Shown in pieces: positions 12,826 through 25,377 of a stretch of DNA of 64,000 nt. The stretch is taken from NCBI GenBank assembly GCA_029931535.1, contig JAQPZY010001234.1:186001-250000 (forward strand), in the 5' to 3' direction. The notes under the pieces were generated by a model that saw only the letters and a list, made by a program, of their open reading frames with translations, was not told where the DNA came from and did no database searches. The translations under genes were made by a program, and so were the position numbers. The DNA comes from Margaritifera margaritifera. Taxonomy: Eukaryota > Mollusca > Bivalvia > Unionida > Margaritiferidae. Numbering within the stretch: position 1 is the first letter of the stretch; every line of letters starts with the position of its first letter.

Positions 12826-14201
12826 CTGAAAGTAGAAACGTAGTCTTGACTATTGATGATGAACCTTATATTTACACCAACGCAAATAGGTTATCGGAGA
12901 ATTGTAGCTTGTAATTATACAAACTGCCCCTTTGCAGGGAAGCTAGTTGATAATTGTATTACTTTTCAACAGCAAATACTTTGAATCCTATTGAATCACA
13001 AGTATAATCAATGATATATCGCGTGTAATACTCTGACAAAATGGGGAATCTCGATAACTTGGGGTGGAGGTAGGTATGTGGATTCTGCAATCCAGCCACA
13101 ACTTCTAAATCCATATTACGACGCACGGTATCACTATGGTTTTTGAAAATAAGTTTCCCGTTGCATGAAAAATAAACACGTTGATATGGGCTTTTTTGAT
13201 TGTAACAAATTCAGCCATTATTCTCAAGCACATGCAATAACTGAGTAGCAGTTTCTTGAAATGCTTACACAGAAAGAATACACCAGATACGTACTTTAAA
13301 GATCCCAAGCATGTGGAAGGTACACTGCAAAAATGATAACAATTTAAAAATGATGCAGATATCCAATACGTTTTACGTCTCAACATATCTTTAGCAAAAG
13401 GTACACTCTTAGACAATCTATATCTTCTGACGACTTTGGGTAAAAACAAATCTTTAGCACAAGGTACACTCTTACACAATCTATCTCTTCTGACGACTTT
13501 ATGTCTAAATAAATCTTTATCACAAGGTACACTCTTACACGATCTATCTCTTCTGACGACTTTACGTCAAAACAAATCTTTATCACAAGGTACTCTCTTA
13601 CACAATCTATCTCTTCTGATGACTTTATGTCTTAACAAATCTTTATCACAAGGTACAATCTTACACAATCTATCTCTTCTGATGACTTTATGTCTAAACA
13701 AATCTATCACAAGGTCCACTCTTACACAATCTATCTCTTTTGACGACTTTACGTCTAAACAAATCTTTTAGCTCAAGTTGGACCAGCCCTACGGGGGGCG
13801 GGGGGGGGGGGGCGACATGTGCCGAATGCAAAGTTCACACAGGGCGCTATTTCCCATAGGGTTGGCCCTGAGAAAAAGGTACTCTTTGCTGTAGATTAAA
13901 GATCTTGACACCGATTTTTGCAAAGGATTGATCATAACAAAATATGTTCATGAAGGATTGAAGATGTCTATACTATTGTTCAATATAACAGTGGTAGTGA
14001 AGAGTGTAACTGTACTCTCAAAAGAACATAACCAACTCTTTGTGAGTGTGAATTTCGAGGAAATAGGACAAGCCGTAACATTCTTTTTTGTTTGATTCTC
14101 GACTCAAAATTGCATACACATAAGGACTACTGTTTGGATGAAATGTTGATATAATTATTAAAATAGTTTTCGAAGTTAAATAGTTATTATTGATCAATTA
14201 C
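12826..14201 (-). other. receptor intron containing a 63-bp minisatellite
   Basis: Bounded by GTAATT at 14196-14201 and the acceptor of the TM6 exon. The only recognisable structure is the tandem array at 13380-13770 and a poly-G run near 13795-13813. Confidence 0.7.
13380..13770. repeat. minisatellite, 63 bp x about 6
   Basis: Tandem unit containing AAATCTTTATCACAAGGTAC, ACTCTTACACAATCTATCTC and TTCTGACGACTTTA. Because the unit is 63 bp it stays open in several frames (for example a repeated LNKSLSQGTLLHNLSLLTT), but this is a consequence of the period, not evidence of a gene. Confidence 0.9.
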
Positions 14202-14315
14202 CTATCACAATAGTCATCTTGAGTGTTCGTACTCGGGCTCTTTCAATGACACCAATACTCGAACGTCTTAGCAGGCATCGTGATTTCTTCGGATCAATAT
14301 CTCTTTGATCATCTA
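14202..14315 (-). CDS. GnRH/AKH/corazonin-type GPCR, intracellular loop 3 exon
   Basis: A 114-bp exon (2 nt, 37 codons, 1 nt) on the minus strand between an ATTATAG acceptor and a GTAATT donor. It encodes a basic loop ending in ERARVRTLKMTIVI, the conserved cytoplasmic entrance to TM6 in this receptor superfamily. It joins in phase to the TM5 exon upstream and the TM6 exon downstream. It is short and has no internal ATG-initiated ORF, so it was found only by looking for the missing loop between TM5 and TM6. Confidence 0.85.
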
Positions 14316-15200
14316 CTATAATTAAAAATTGTACCAATTATTGAGAAAAATAGTCATTCTTTAAGGCTTTAATTAATGTCGTTATGTACGAAAAGAAAAT
14401 ATAATAGAATTCTTACCTCATACTGTTGCTGGTAGACTTTCCATAACAAATCAAATTTCACGTTATTTTAAGATATGTATAAAACTATTTAATTCAGCAC
14501 TTTTCATTGTTCAATTTAGTCCGATGTTAATATGCTTTCCACGGTTGTTTTTTGTGATTTGGCGATAATAATAATAACATTGAAATGAACGATATTTCAA
14601 AGAATGAACATTTTAAGCTTAAAATAAGGATAGAACTGTCACACGCAGATAGTGACACCTTTTAAAAAAATAATTAAAACTATTATGCTCTGACTTCAAG
14701 TATATATTCATTGAACTATAACCAGGATGCATGCTTTTGGCAATAATTGACAATTTTCTACGATTTTTGTCACCATTTTGTTTTCAAAAGTTTTATTTCT
14801 TTTCTTTTCTTTTAATAAGTAAAAGAAAAGTGCTCGTTAACAAGATTAAGGAGATAATGTCAAAAAGAGCAGTTTTCAATACTAAAGCCAATTACTGCAT
14901 CCTAATCCATACAGTTAACCAAGTAAATACAAATCCTTATAATAGCATGGACTATGCGAATGCAACATGGGTTAAAATGTAATAAATTTGTGGTATTTTA
15001 CTATTTCATTGGAGCATTCTAATTTCGTTTCAAATCTTATGTTATGAAAGAGACTGGCAATTTAAAGAAAGCTAGGCTTATAGAATTAGTTTGTGTTTGT
15101 CAATGTAATAATATATTTTGTTTTAAAATTTCTCCTTTTATCGAAGAACAATCAACCTTAATTGAAAAAGCAGCTAATAGTCAGCGTTTACAATACGCAC
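14316..15200 (-). other. receptor intron (0.9 kb)
   Basis: AT-rich sequence between donor GTGCGT (15195-15200, reverse complement) and the acceptor next to 14315. No other feature seen. Confidence 0.7.
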
Positions 15201-15405
15201 CCCGCCCCTGTCTTGTTTTCTTGGACATCTCACGGAGAATTAGGATGTAGGCGAGTGTGATGATGAGCAGGGGAAGACCATACATTGCGATCATATGGAA
15301 TATGTTGTAGGCCAGTTCGTGTGACGGGTTAGGAAAGAAGTTGAAGGTTACACACTGCTGGAACCATCGGTGCAGCGGATGTCGTTCCACATGGAATATC
15401 ACGCT
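15201..15405 (-). CDS. GnRH/AKH/corazonin-type GPCR, extracellular loop 2 / TM5 exon
   Basis: A 205-bp exon with a long T-rich acceptor ending TTTTTTTTCAG. It begins in phase 0 with SVIFHVERHP and contains QCVTFNFFP with the ECL2 cysteine that pairs with TM3. It continues as SHELAYNIFHMIAMYGLPLL (TM5) and ends in REMSKKTRQGR at the start of loop 3. The FHVxxHP...QCVTFNFFP signature is diagnostic of the GnRH/AKH/corazonin receptor superfamily. The preceding exon (TM1-TM4) should end in phase 0 but was not found to the right within the window; it may lie beyond the repeats or outside. Confidence 0.88.
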
Positions 15406-16044
15406 CTGAAAAAAAATATTGTTATACAGTATTGACCTTTGTGAAAGTGAATATAACATTTTATGAACCAGTAAACCTTCAATATGTATAGATTATTAAA
15501 TAAGTATTGAAAAATATTGAACCCGAGCTCATGTGGCGGAAAATGCCCGAGCTTGCATCAATTGTTCAGTAACTCCAAAATAGATAAACTCATCAAGATG
15601 GGCTTTATACGAGTTGTTACTAATCAGAAAAGAACAGAACAAAATCTTTTTTTAACTTTAAATCTCAGGCCACACATAGGTTGCATATGAGAACGACATT
15701 TACTATATAAGTAGTTACGAATTGTGTTGTGATAATATTGAATCTGTAGCACTTTTTTGACGCAACTATAAAACGTGTACATGTAGTATTTAGAAACAAA
15801 AATTGAAATAAACTTATCATTCATCCTTCACATCGATATTCCTAAGTTTTAAGTTTTAAAGTCTTTGATCTTATACTTAATTATTCAGGAAAGTACTTAC
15901 CTACATGCTCAAAATATATAGAAAACGTATAGTCAACAGTTAGCGGGACATTTCGAATATATGTATGTGTCTAGACATTCATTTAATCAATTTTATACCC
16001 TAATTATAAACGTGAAGTTAATATATATTTAACACACTTTCTTG

Positions 16045-16048
<4 letters not shown>

Positions 16049-16112
<64 letters not shown>
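16049..16112. repeat. (AT)n microsatellite
   Basis: About 64 bp of TA/AT dinucleotide. Confidence 0.95.
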
Positions 16113-16116
<4 letters not shown>

Positions 16117-17173
16117 AAAAACTAATTTGTAGCCCATGTCAAATTGTGAAAAATACGTACAATACAATTTTATTTAGAACCCCAATTTGATATTTAAAAT
16201 CTTTTCTGTGAAATTTTTCAATATTAATTATTTTGTCTATTTCAAAAACATTGGTCGTAATTTAAATGATGCATTTATCCATAACGTTTAGTAGGATGAA
16301 TGGAAAGAAAATTCTATATTTATTTCCCGTACAAAAGCTTATTATTATTTTCTTTTTAAAACAAATCAGTTTCATTTCCTTCGCTGACAAAGCAGGATGG
16401 CTCTGAATGCTGCAATCGAGCTGCAGGGGAAAAAAAGGAACACATCTTTATTGATTTCTGTATCAAAAGGTGTCAAAAGTTAGGAAATTTGTCTTTTAAA
16501 TGCTGAATAGATTTTGGAGGGATGATAAATAGCACGATATGAAAACTGAGTAATTACCAATTACATGTAATCAATAGAGAGATAAATATAGCACGCCAAA
16601 GAAGAACTTGCTTAGCATACCACAACAATCACACAATTGATAAAGTGAATTGCTATACAATTGCAAGCACTTGTTTATAATAATTATTTAAATTTTAAAT
16701 GTAATACATTCTATAGCCAATGTCAATAAATTTGATAATAAAAGAGGTGTCGATATCATGTTTATTTATTTATGTTTCAGATGTTGCTTTCATATTTCTT
16801 ACAACTTGAAGGTAATCCATGTAACGTTTAAGTGGTATATTCTCACAATCATGGATGAAAGGGCATTTTATCCATACTATTTGCGACGCTGCTGATGCTG
16901 CTGTCGAATAACACAGACAGCATAATTATAGTTGTCAAGCTGATCGGTACCAAGGACACGTATTAGTTGTTCGCTTGCAGTAAATAATATTACGCGAGTT
17001 CTTACAACATGCTACCTTATAAATAAAGTTTTAATACAGTGTATTCTCATCGGAAACATCAAACAAATAAGACACATATATCTCTAAAATTCAAGAGCAC
17101 ACATTTATATGTAGACGAAGAGATTGGTGAGCTCGAAACGTTGGGAAACTGTTTTGTATTTGCGGCCGTTATC

Positions 17174-17174
<1 letters not shown>

Positions 17175-17231
<57 letters not shown>
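17175..17231. repeat. (AC)n microsatellite
   Basis: CA dinucleotide run with one interruption. Confidence 0.95.
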
Positions 17232-18174
17232 GATAGACACTTACATAAACAGGCGGATACATTGATTTCCCTTTTTTCCGAGGAAATCTAACTTCGTCAA
17301 TTGTGGCTTTAAGTTGTAGATAAAATAAAGGACCTACACAAGAGTGGGGAGGGGGAGACTTGCTAGTATTTTTTTGGAAGGTCCTGTTATTTGTTTGTAG
17401 TATGCAGATACATACAAGAGTATACGGCAAAATCAATAAACAGTTTTATACAGAAACTAAAGCTGATTTTTAAAATACTGTGCACAAGCAGTAATTATTT
17501 GATGCCACCATACCTAGCCCTTGGCTTTCTTACCATTTCTTACCATGCACTTAACAGTGTAACTTATATAAATCTATACATATTTCTCCAAGTAACGCTT
17601 TATCGTAGGGATAAAATTGTTGTTGTTGTTATTATTATTATTATTATTGTTATTATTATTATAACATTTGAAGCACATTTTTGTGATTTAAAAATAAACC
17701 GTCTTTTGTGTTAACGTTGATGACTGTTCTGCGTGATTGTAGAATCCAGCGTCAATTCAATAATAAAATCTCGTGTAGAAATATGTTTGAACTCTATGTT
17801 AAATAACATTCATAGATCTAGAAAATGAATGGGCAATCTAGCATAACATAATGTAGTATGCATGTTGTGTTCAGGGAAAGGAAGGAATACTACCCCAACC
17901 CCATGACAAATACACAACTACATGCATTATTATAAAGTAAGTTACATATTGAAAAAGAAAAACTGAATAGAAAATGCTATATAGAACGCTATGAATAATA
18001 AACAAGCACTGAAAATAATGCATTAAGTGACATATTTAAAGAAACATATTGATGTGAATCCTTTCAAACGCATAAAAAGTTCTTAATAATATCATTGTTA
18101 TGGGGAAATATATGCTTCGTGGCTTTCTCTTTTAAAAAGATAGCATTCTTTGTGCCATTATGTTCAATCAAAGT

Positions 18175-21100
18175 TACGCTAAGAGATACATTTTAATCAA
18201 AAGTCTTGATATAAAAACACAGGGAATGCGATACATTTCAATCAAAAAGTCTTGATATAAAAACACAGAGAATGCGATACATTTTAATCAAAAATCTTGA
18301 TATAAAAACACAGGGAATGCGACACATTTTAATCAAAAGTCTTGATATAAAAACACAGGGAATGCGATACATTTTAATCAAAAGTCTTGATATAAAAACA
18401 CCAGGAATGTGATACATTTTAATCAAAAGTCTTGGTATAAAAACACAGAGAATGCGATACATTTTAATCAAAAATCTTAATATAAAAACACTGGGAATGC
18501 AATACATTTTAATCAAAAGTCTTGATATAAAAACACAGGGAATGCGATATATTTTAATCATAAAGTCTTGATATAAAAACACAGGGAATGCGATACATTT
18601 TAATAAAAAAAGTCTTGATATAAAAACACAGGGAATGCGATACATTTTAATAAAAAAGTCTTGATATAAAAATACAGGGAATGCAATACATTTTAATAAA
18701 AAAGGTCTTCATATAAAAACACAGGGAATGCGATACATTTTAATAAAAAAGTCTTGATATAAAAACACAGGGAATGCGATACATTTTAATCAAAAGTCTT
18801 AATATAAAAACACCAAGAATGCGATACATTTTAATAAAAAAGTCTTGATATAATAACACAGGGAATGCATTACATTTTAATCAAAAGTCTTGATATAAAA
18901 ACACAGGGAATGCGATACATTTTAATCAAAAGTCTTGATATAAAACCACCAGGAATGCGATACATATTAATCGAAAGTCTTGGGATAAAAAGACAGAGAA
19001 TGCGATACATTTTAATCAAAAGACTTGGTATAAAAAGACAGAGAATGCGATACATTTTAATCAAAGAGTCTTGATATAAAAACACTGGGAATGCGATGCA
19101 TTTTAATGAAAAGTCTTGATATAAAAACACAGGGAATGCGATAAATTTTAATAAAAAAAGTCTTAAAATAAAAACAACAGGAATCCGATACATTTTAATG
19201 AAAAGTCTTGATATAAAAACACAGGGAATGCGATAAATTTTAATCAAAAAGTCTTGATATAAAAACACAGGAAATGCGATACATTTTAATAAAAAAGTCC
19301 TGTTATAAAAACACAGGGAATGCGATACATTTTAATCAAAAGTCTTAATATAAAAACACCAGGAATGCGATACATTTTAATAAAAAAAGTCTTGATATAA
19401 AAACACAGGGAATGCGATACATTTTAATCGAAAAGTCTTGATATAAAAACACTGGGAATGCAATACATTTTAATCAAAAGTCTTGGTATAAAAACACAGG
19501 GAATGCGATACATTTTAATCAAAAATCTTAATATAAAAACACTGGGAATGCAATACATTTTAATCAAAAGTCTTGATATAAAAACACAGAGAATGCGATA
19601 CATTTTAATCAAAAGTCTTGATATAAAAACACCAGGAATGCGATACATTTAAATCAAAAGTATTGGTATAAAAACACAGAGAATGCGATACATTTTAATC
19701 AAATATCTTAATATAAAAACTCTGGGAATGCAATACATTTTAATCAAAAGTCTTGATATAAAAACACAGGGAATGCGATACATTTTAATCGAAAAGTCTT
19801 GATATAAAAACACAGAGAATGCGATACATTTTAATCAAAAGTCTTGATATAAAAATACAGGGAATGCAATACATTTTAATAAAAAAAAGTCTTGATATAA
19901 AAACACAGAGAATGCGATACATTTTAATCAAAAATCTTGATATAAAAACACCAGGAATGCGATACATTTTAATAAAAAAGTCTTGATATAAAAACACAGG
20001 GAATGCGATACATTTTAATCAAAAATCTTAATATAAAAACACAGGGAATGCGATACATTTTAATAAAAAAAGTCTTGATATAAAAACACAGAGAATGCGA
20101 TACATTTTAATCAAAAAGTCTTGATATAAAAACACCAGGAATGCGATACATTTTAATCAAAAGTCTTGATGTAAAAACACCAGGAATGCGATACATTTTA
20201 CTCACAAGTCTTGATATAAAAACAACAGGAATGCGATACATTTTAATAAAAAATCTTAATATTAAAACACTGGGAATGCGATGCATTTTAATGAAAAAGT
20301 CTTGATATAAAAACACAGGGAATGCGATACATTTTAATAAAAAAAAGTCTTAAAATAAAAACACCAGGAATGCGATACATTTTAATCAAAAGTCTTGATA
20401 CAAAAACACAAGGAATGCGATACATTTTAATCAAAAGTCTTGATATAAAAAACCAGGAATGCGACACATTTTAATCAAAAGTCTTGGTATAAAAACACTG
20501 AGAATGCGATATATTTTAATCAAATATCTTAATAAAAAAACACTGGGAATGCAATACATTTTAATCAAAAGTCTTGATATAAAAACACAGGGAATGCGAT
20601 ACATTTTAATAAAAAGTCTTGATATAAAAACACAGGGAACGCAATACATTTTAATCAAAAGTCTTGATATAAAAATACAGGGAATGCGATACATTTTAAT
20701 AAAAAATGTCTTGATATAAAAACACAGAGAATGCGATACTTTTTAATCAAAAGTCTTAATATAAAAACACCAGGAATGCGATACATTTTAATCAAAAAGT
20801 CTTAATATAAAAACACAGGGAATGCGATACATTTTAATCAAAAATCTTGATATAAAAACACAGAGAATGCGATACATTTTAATCAAAAAGTCTTGATATA
20901 AAAACACTGGGAATGCGATGCATTTTAATGAAAAAGTCTTGATATAAAAACACAGGGAATGCAATACATTTTAATCAAAAGTCTTGGTATAAAAACACCA
21001 GGAATACGATACATTTTAATCAAAAGTCTTAATATAAAAACACCAGGAATGTGCTACATTTTAATCTAAAGTCTTGATATAAAAACACAGTGAATGCGAT

Positions 21101-21195
21101 ACATTCTAATCAAAAGTCTTGATATAAAAACACCAGGAATTTGATACAAACTTAATCAAAATTCTTGGTATAAAAACACTGGGAATGCGATACAA
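18175..21195. repeat. minisatellite/satellite array, 45 bp x about 67
   Basis: About 3 kb of tandem copies of a 45-bp unit: GCGATACATTTTAATCAAAA, GTCTTGATATAAAAACACAG, GGAAT. Copies vary by substitutions (CAGGGA, CCAGGA, CTGGGA, CAGAGA) and by the length of the A run (3-7). Long open frames on both strands translate to 15-residue periodic peptides (YRIPCVFISRLLIKM-like) and are interrupted wherever the A run changes length, which argues against coding. The last copies near 21130-21195 are more diverged. Confidence 0.95.
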
Positions 21196-21502
21196 GAACG
21201 ATTCAAAGCAAACAAGCCTTTGTCGGAAAAGAAAAATACAAATAAACATGATCATAAATTTTGGGAAAGGAATCCTGGTAATTTTGTCATCAGGCTGATA
21301 TTGCAAATCAGTATTAATAAATTGCCTTAAATTGGGACATATCAGTGGGAGTGTATCGTGGCAATAAACATGACGAATGTCACCTTTTTTACGCAAAAAC
21401 AAATTATCAGATATTATTATACATTCGTTTTTACTTTATAAGTAAAAAAAAATAAAGAGATTTTAAAATAGAAAGAAACTGATAAATGGTCTATAAAAAA
21501 GT

Positions 21503-21615
21503 CGCTGTTGTGATACAAGCTAATCTGTGAAACATTGGTCAAGTTGTGATACAAGCTAATCTGTGAAACATTGGTCAAGTTGTGATACAAGCTAATCTGT
21601 GAAACATTGGTCAAC
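21503..21615. repeat. tandem repeat, 36 bp x 3
   Basis: Three almost identical copies of GTTGTGATACAAGCTAATCT followed by GTGAAACATTGGTCAA. Confidence 0.95.
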
Positions 21616-21934
21616 TTGACGTAATAAGGCATATAAATACATAAAATATTAAAGTGTCAAAATAAATATTTTCATCTTACTGGGCATATAAGCTTTCATC
21701 TGTCCATTTTATAAGATTATCAAATTATTTTCTGAAGATAAACATATAATACCCTTCTCTTTAATAGGATCAATTCATTCTAAATCGTAATTGCTTTTAC
21801 GGTTATAATCAACTGGATGACATATACCTTCCGCAAAAGTGATAATTATCACTTCTACGACAGCACAGTCAAAAATAAAGACAGCTACCAAACAATCAGC
21901 ATGAGGAGAAGAGTCATCGTATAAAAGCAACCAA

Positions 21935-22335
21935 AAATCAGCTTGTTAGTAGAGTTATCATGATCCACAGTAAACTAAAATCAGCTCGGGTAGTAGAGTA
22001 ATCATAAAACACAGTAAACTAAAATCAGCTTGGCTAGTAGAGTAATCATGTGACACAGTAAACTAAAATCAGCTTGGGTAGTAGAGTAATCATGTGACAC
22101 AATAAACTAAATTCAGCTTGGGTAGTAGAGTAAACATGTGACACAATAAACTAAATTCAGCTTGGGTAGTAGAGTAATCATGTGACACAATAAACTAAAT
22201 TCAGCTTGGGTAGTAGAGTAATCATGTGACACAATAAACTAAATTCAGCTTGGGTAGTACAGCAATCGTGAGACACAGTAAACTACAATCAGATTGAGTT
22301 GTAGAGTAAACATGAGCTACAGTAAACTAAAATCA
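21935..22335. repeat. tandem repeat, about 44 bp x 9
   Basis: Unit contains AACTAAATTCAGCTTGGGTA followed by GTAGAGTAATCATGTGACAC. Outer copies are the most diverged. Confidence 0.9.
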
Positions 22336-22544
22336 GTGTGGACAGTTATCACAAAAAAGATAACAGGCTATAGAATGAAATATATTGATTATTATTTGTT
22401 TGGGATTTTTACGGCAGCAAAAATGGAATTGTTACTGATAAATTATCTGAGTTTTATGCATAGGAGGACAATACTACTGCTTAACCAATTGGTAATTCAC
22501 GAATCAACGTCCAACCAACGAGACAGGCTATACCTCTAAACAGG

Positions 22545-22670
22545 AACAGCGGTTGCACGTGACCAGAATGGTAAAGGTTCGATTTACACCATCCGATCAG
22601 CCCAGATCGGCTATCGTGGTGTGTTTCTTGGGCGAGGCACTTTATTTAACTTGCCTAGGCACGATACCAC
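22545..22670 (+). mobile_element. tRNA-derived SINE fragment (probable)
   Basis: A stretch with a Pol III B-box-like GGTTCGATTTA (near 22577) is followed by TTGGGCGAGGCACTTTAT, a sequence typical of the body of tRNA-derived SINEs in marine invertebrates, and by GATACCACC. The 3' end runs straight into the 42-bp array. The A box is not clear and no target duplication was found, so this is a partial copy. Confidence 0.5.
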
Positions 22671-22671
22671 C

Positions 22672-23185
22672 TTCATAATTTTGCTGTGCCATAAAGCCCC
22701 ATAAACAAACACCTTCATAATGTTGCTGTGCCATAAAGCCCACAAAACAAACACGTTCATAATGTTGCTGTGCCATAAAGCCCCCAAAACAAACACGTTC
22801 ATAATGTTGCTGTGCCATAAAGCCCCCAAAACAAACACGTTCATAATGTTGCTGTGCCATAAAGCCCCATAAACAAACACGTTCAAAATGTTGCTGTGTC
22901 ATAAAGCCCCCAAAACAGAAACCTTCAAAATGTTGCTGTGCCATAAAGCCCACAAAACAAACACGTTCAAAATGTTGCTGTGCCATAAAGCCCCCAAAAC
23001 AAACACTTTCAAAATGTTGCTGTGCCATAAAGCCCCATAAATAAACACCTTCAAAATGTTGCTGTGCCATAAAACTCCCCAAAACAAACACCTTCAAAAT
23101 GTTGCTGTGACATAAAGCCCCATCAACAAACACCTTCAAAATGTTGCTGTGCTATAAAGCGCCGAAAACAAACACCTTCAAATAG
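22672..23185. repeat. minisatellite, 42 bp x 12
   Basis: Unit: ACCTTCAAAATGTTGCTGTG followed by CCATAAAGCCCCCAAAACAAAC. All minus-strand frames stay open across most of it (period divisible by three), giving repetitive peptides such as ALWHSNIMNVFVLG that are not evidence of a gene. Confidence 0.95.
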
Positions 23186-24300
23186 TAGTATATTCAGAAA
23201 CAGGAATAAAATAATCGCGATTTTTTTACCGCTATAAAATAGACAATGTTCTACATTTTTTGCCAGAACAATAAGAACGTCTCGATGCTTCCAAAAAAAT
23301 CTGAAAATGAGATACAAAACATCTGTCTGAATAAGCAACCTTCTATGTTTTCCATGCTTTTTGTGTTTTTGGATATTTTGTGCAAAGCACCTTAATCAAA
23401 GGTGTATTCATAAAAAGGCCAATACAGTTCGATTTTGTATCCTTTTTTCCCAATAACAAATTAAATAATTCGATGATGTCAAGGATGCGTCAGAAGAAGA
23501 GCAATCAATCCCTTGTTTATCAGGTGTTCTTCATGAAAGGAAAGACATTAATGCTGCTAATAAAATCATTAATCACGAGGGATTGGTGAAAGTGATAGGC
23601 TAGCTTGATTTATCAAAGGTTTAATTTTCTGAGGCGGCAGTTAAGCCCTGTACCGTAAGTCTTCATCTTGTCCACGACCACACATGGGAGTTATGTCTTT
23701 TTTGTGGCTGAGATGCTGACGTACGTTTTAAGTATATACTTTCCTAAGACACAATTTAGTGGTGGTAAAACCAGTCAAGTAATTGAAAAGACTCCGGATA
23801 AAGAGCTCACAAAAATGGACTCCAATCTTGATAATGCTAATGGGAAGTAAGCTGAATATATGAAAAGTTAATTCCCGTTCATTCTTTCACGTACATCTTT
23901 GACAGAATCAACTATTCAGTCCATGACAATACAGTCAGCATCACGTTTAAGTTTCTGCATGAACCTAATGATATGCATAGGCTCATCAATTTTCTTGTTT
24001 ACCGCTTCAAATTTGCGAAGATTGAGGCTTCTCTAAGTGTAATTTATTTCTTGGTCAACTTGTTCCCTAATTACTTGGGCCAATAAGAAATATTCAAAAG
24101 TATAATATGTAACTAGCTATATATCTCTCTGTCTGTCTACATACTATTATGTATAAATTAGATTTAGATGAAGAAATTAATGAAACATTTTAAGAAGATG
24201 AGTTCTCTCTTTATATTAAACAGAGAATATATTTAGAATTGAACACATAGAAAAATTACCAATGATAAAAAGAAATATATATTATTTAGTAAAATGGAAA
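23186..24300. other. AT-rich non-coding interval
   Basis: Only short ORFs without recognisable similarity (for example 23380-23589 and 23668-23850). Nothing else seen. Confidence 0.5.
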
Positions 24301-24304
24301 TGGG

Positions 24305-25377
24305 CCATCTCATAATTGATCAAAGCAGTTAAAACTCCATTTCGACAAACTCCAAGCAACAGAAAAGAGTTTCTTTCACTCCTGGAGCTGGTTGGGTTCT
24401 ACAGGAAAGTTGTACTAAATTTTGCCGCGATAGCTAGTCCATTGACCTATTTAACAAGAACGGGGTAACTTAACAAGGTGACTAGAGATCCAAGTCAGGA
24501 AAACACTTTCAGTATGGTAAAGTAAACGCTAATGTGCTCATCAATCTTAAAGCTAACAGAGCCAGACAAACTCTTTATGTTGATTAATGACACTCCAGAC
24601 ACTGGTTTTGGGGCAGTATTAGTAGATGAACAAACAGGGGGGGGGGGCCGTTGCGTACGCAAGTAGGAAACTATTACCCAATAAGCACAACTACTCAGTG
24701 CTTGAAACGGGGTGTTTGGCAGTCGTATATATAAATTCCAAACATACCTCTTTTGGAAAATATTCCTTCACGAGACTGAGCAACAACCTCTCACTTCTAC
24801 GAGTAAAGCTGAAGTTGCAAATGCGAGACTGATGCATCCTAAGATGGACGGGTTTCACAGTAAATTTGTTCACAATTTTGCTGTATTAGCTAACCCATTG
24901 ACATATTTAACAGGAAAGGGGCAAACTAATAAGGTCACTAAGGGTATTCCTCAGGGCAAGCCTTTCAGTACGTTCTAGGAAATACTCATATGCTTCACCT
25001 TGAAGCAACAATAGTTAGACAAACTCTTTATATTGAGGAATGACACTCCATAAACCAGGTTTCGGGAAACTATACTGCAGGAAAAAGAGATAGCCAGGTT
25101 ACCCGAATCTCATGAAATTAGGAAATTGTTACCGAAAGAACAAATTTACTCTGTGGTTGAAAAAGAGAGCCGTATTGGGAATAGGTAAATTCCACACATA
25201 GCAATTTGAACAGAATTCGTTATTGAGGCTGATCACCAAACCTCTCACTTATATGAATAAAGCTAACGTTGCAAATATATTGACGCGTTGGATGCTGGCA
25301 TTGGAACCGTATCGGCATTATAACGAGGTAATTAGAGGACCTGAAAACATAGGTACAGACTATTTGAGTAGAGTATA
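24305..25377 (+). pseudogene. Ty3/Gypsy-type pol remnant, two diverged tandem pieces
   Basis: Decayed reverse transcriptase/RNase H. Near 24350-24470 the frame reads FLSLLELVGFYRKVVLNFAA then PLTYLT, the RT thumb region of Ty3-type pol. At 24626-24730 VAYASRKLLPNKHNYSVLET is the RNase H region. A second, diverged copy of the same segment follows: the thumb (VHNFAVLANPLTYLTGKG) at about 24840-24950, RNase H-like sequence near 25100-25170, and at 25262-25377 ANILTRWMLALEPYRHYNEV then GTDYLSRV, the end of RNase H. The reading frame is broken many times. No LTRs were found, so it is an internal fragment. Confidence 0.75.

Larger units (their letters stand above)
15406..18170. other. non-coding, repeat-bearing interval upstream of the TM5 exon
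   Basis: Probably intron of the receptor gene. Contains (AT)n at 16049-16112, (AC)n at about 17175-17231 and a short ATT-rich run near 17625-17660. A T-rich acceptor-like site on the minus strand near 16420-16435 is followed by a short open frame with no recognisable receptor sequence, so I do not call it an exon. Confidence 0.55.
21200..22544. other. AT-rich spacer with two short arrays
   Basis: No gene recognised. Holds the 36-bp array at 21503-21615 and the 44-bp array at 21935-22335 listed separately. Confidence 0.6.

Noticed and set aside
16380..16440. Possible additional receptor exon with a good T-rich acceptor
   Set aside because: The open frame after the acceptor does not resemble TM4 or any part of the receptor, and the phase to the TM5 exon is not supported.
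18238..20719. Long ORFs of 60-135 residues on both strands in the 45-bp array
   Set aside because: They repeat with a 15-residue period and break whenever the A run changes length; no start context, no domain. They are products of the satellite period.
22611..23139. 165-residue minus-strand ORF and its partners
   Set aside because: It lies wholly within the 42-bp array and is open in several frames for the same reason.
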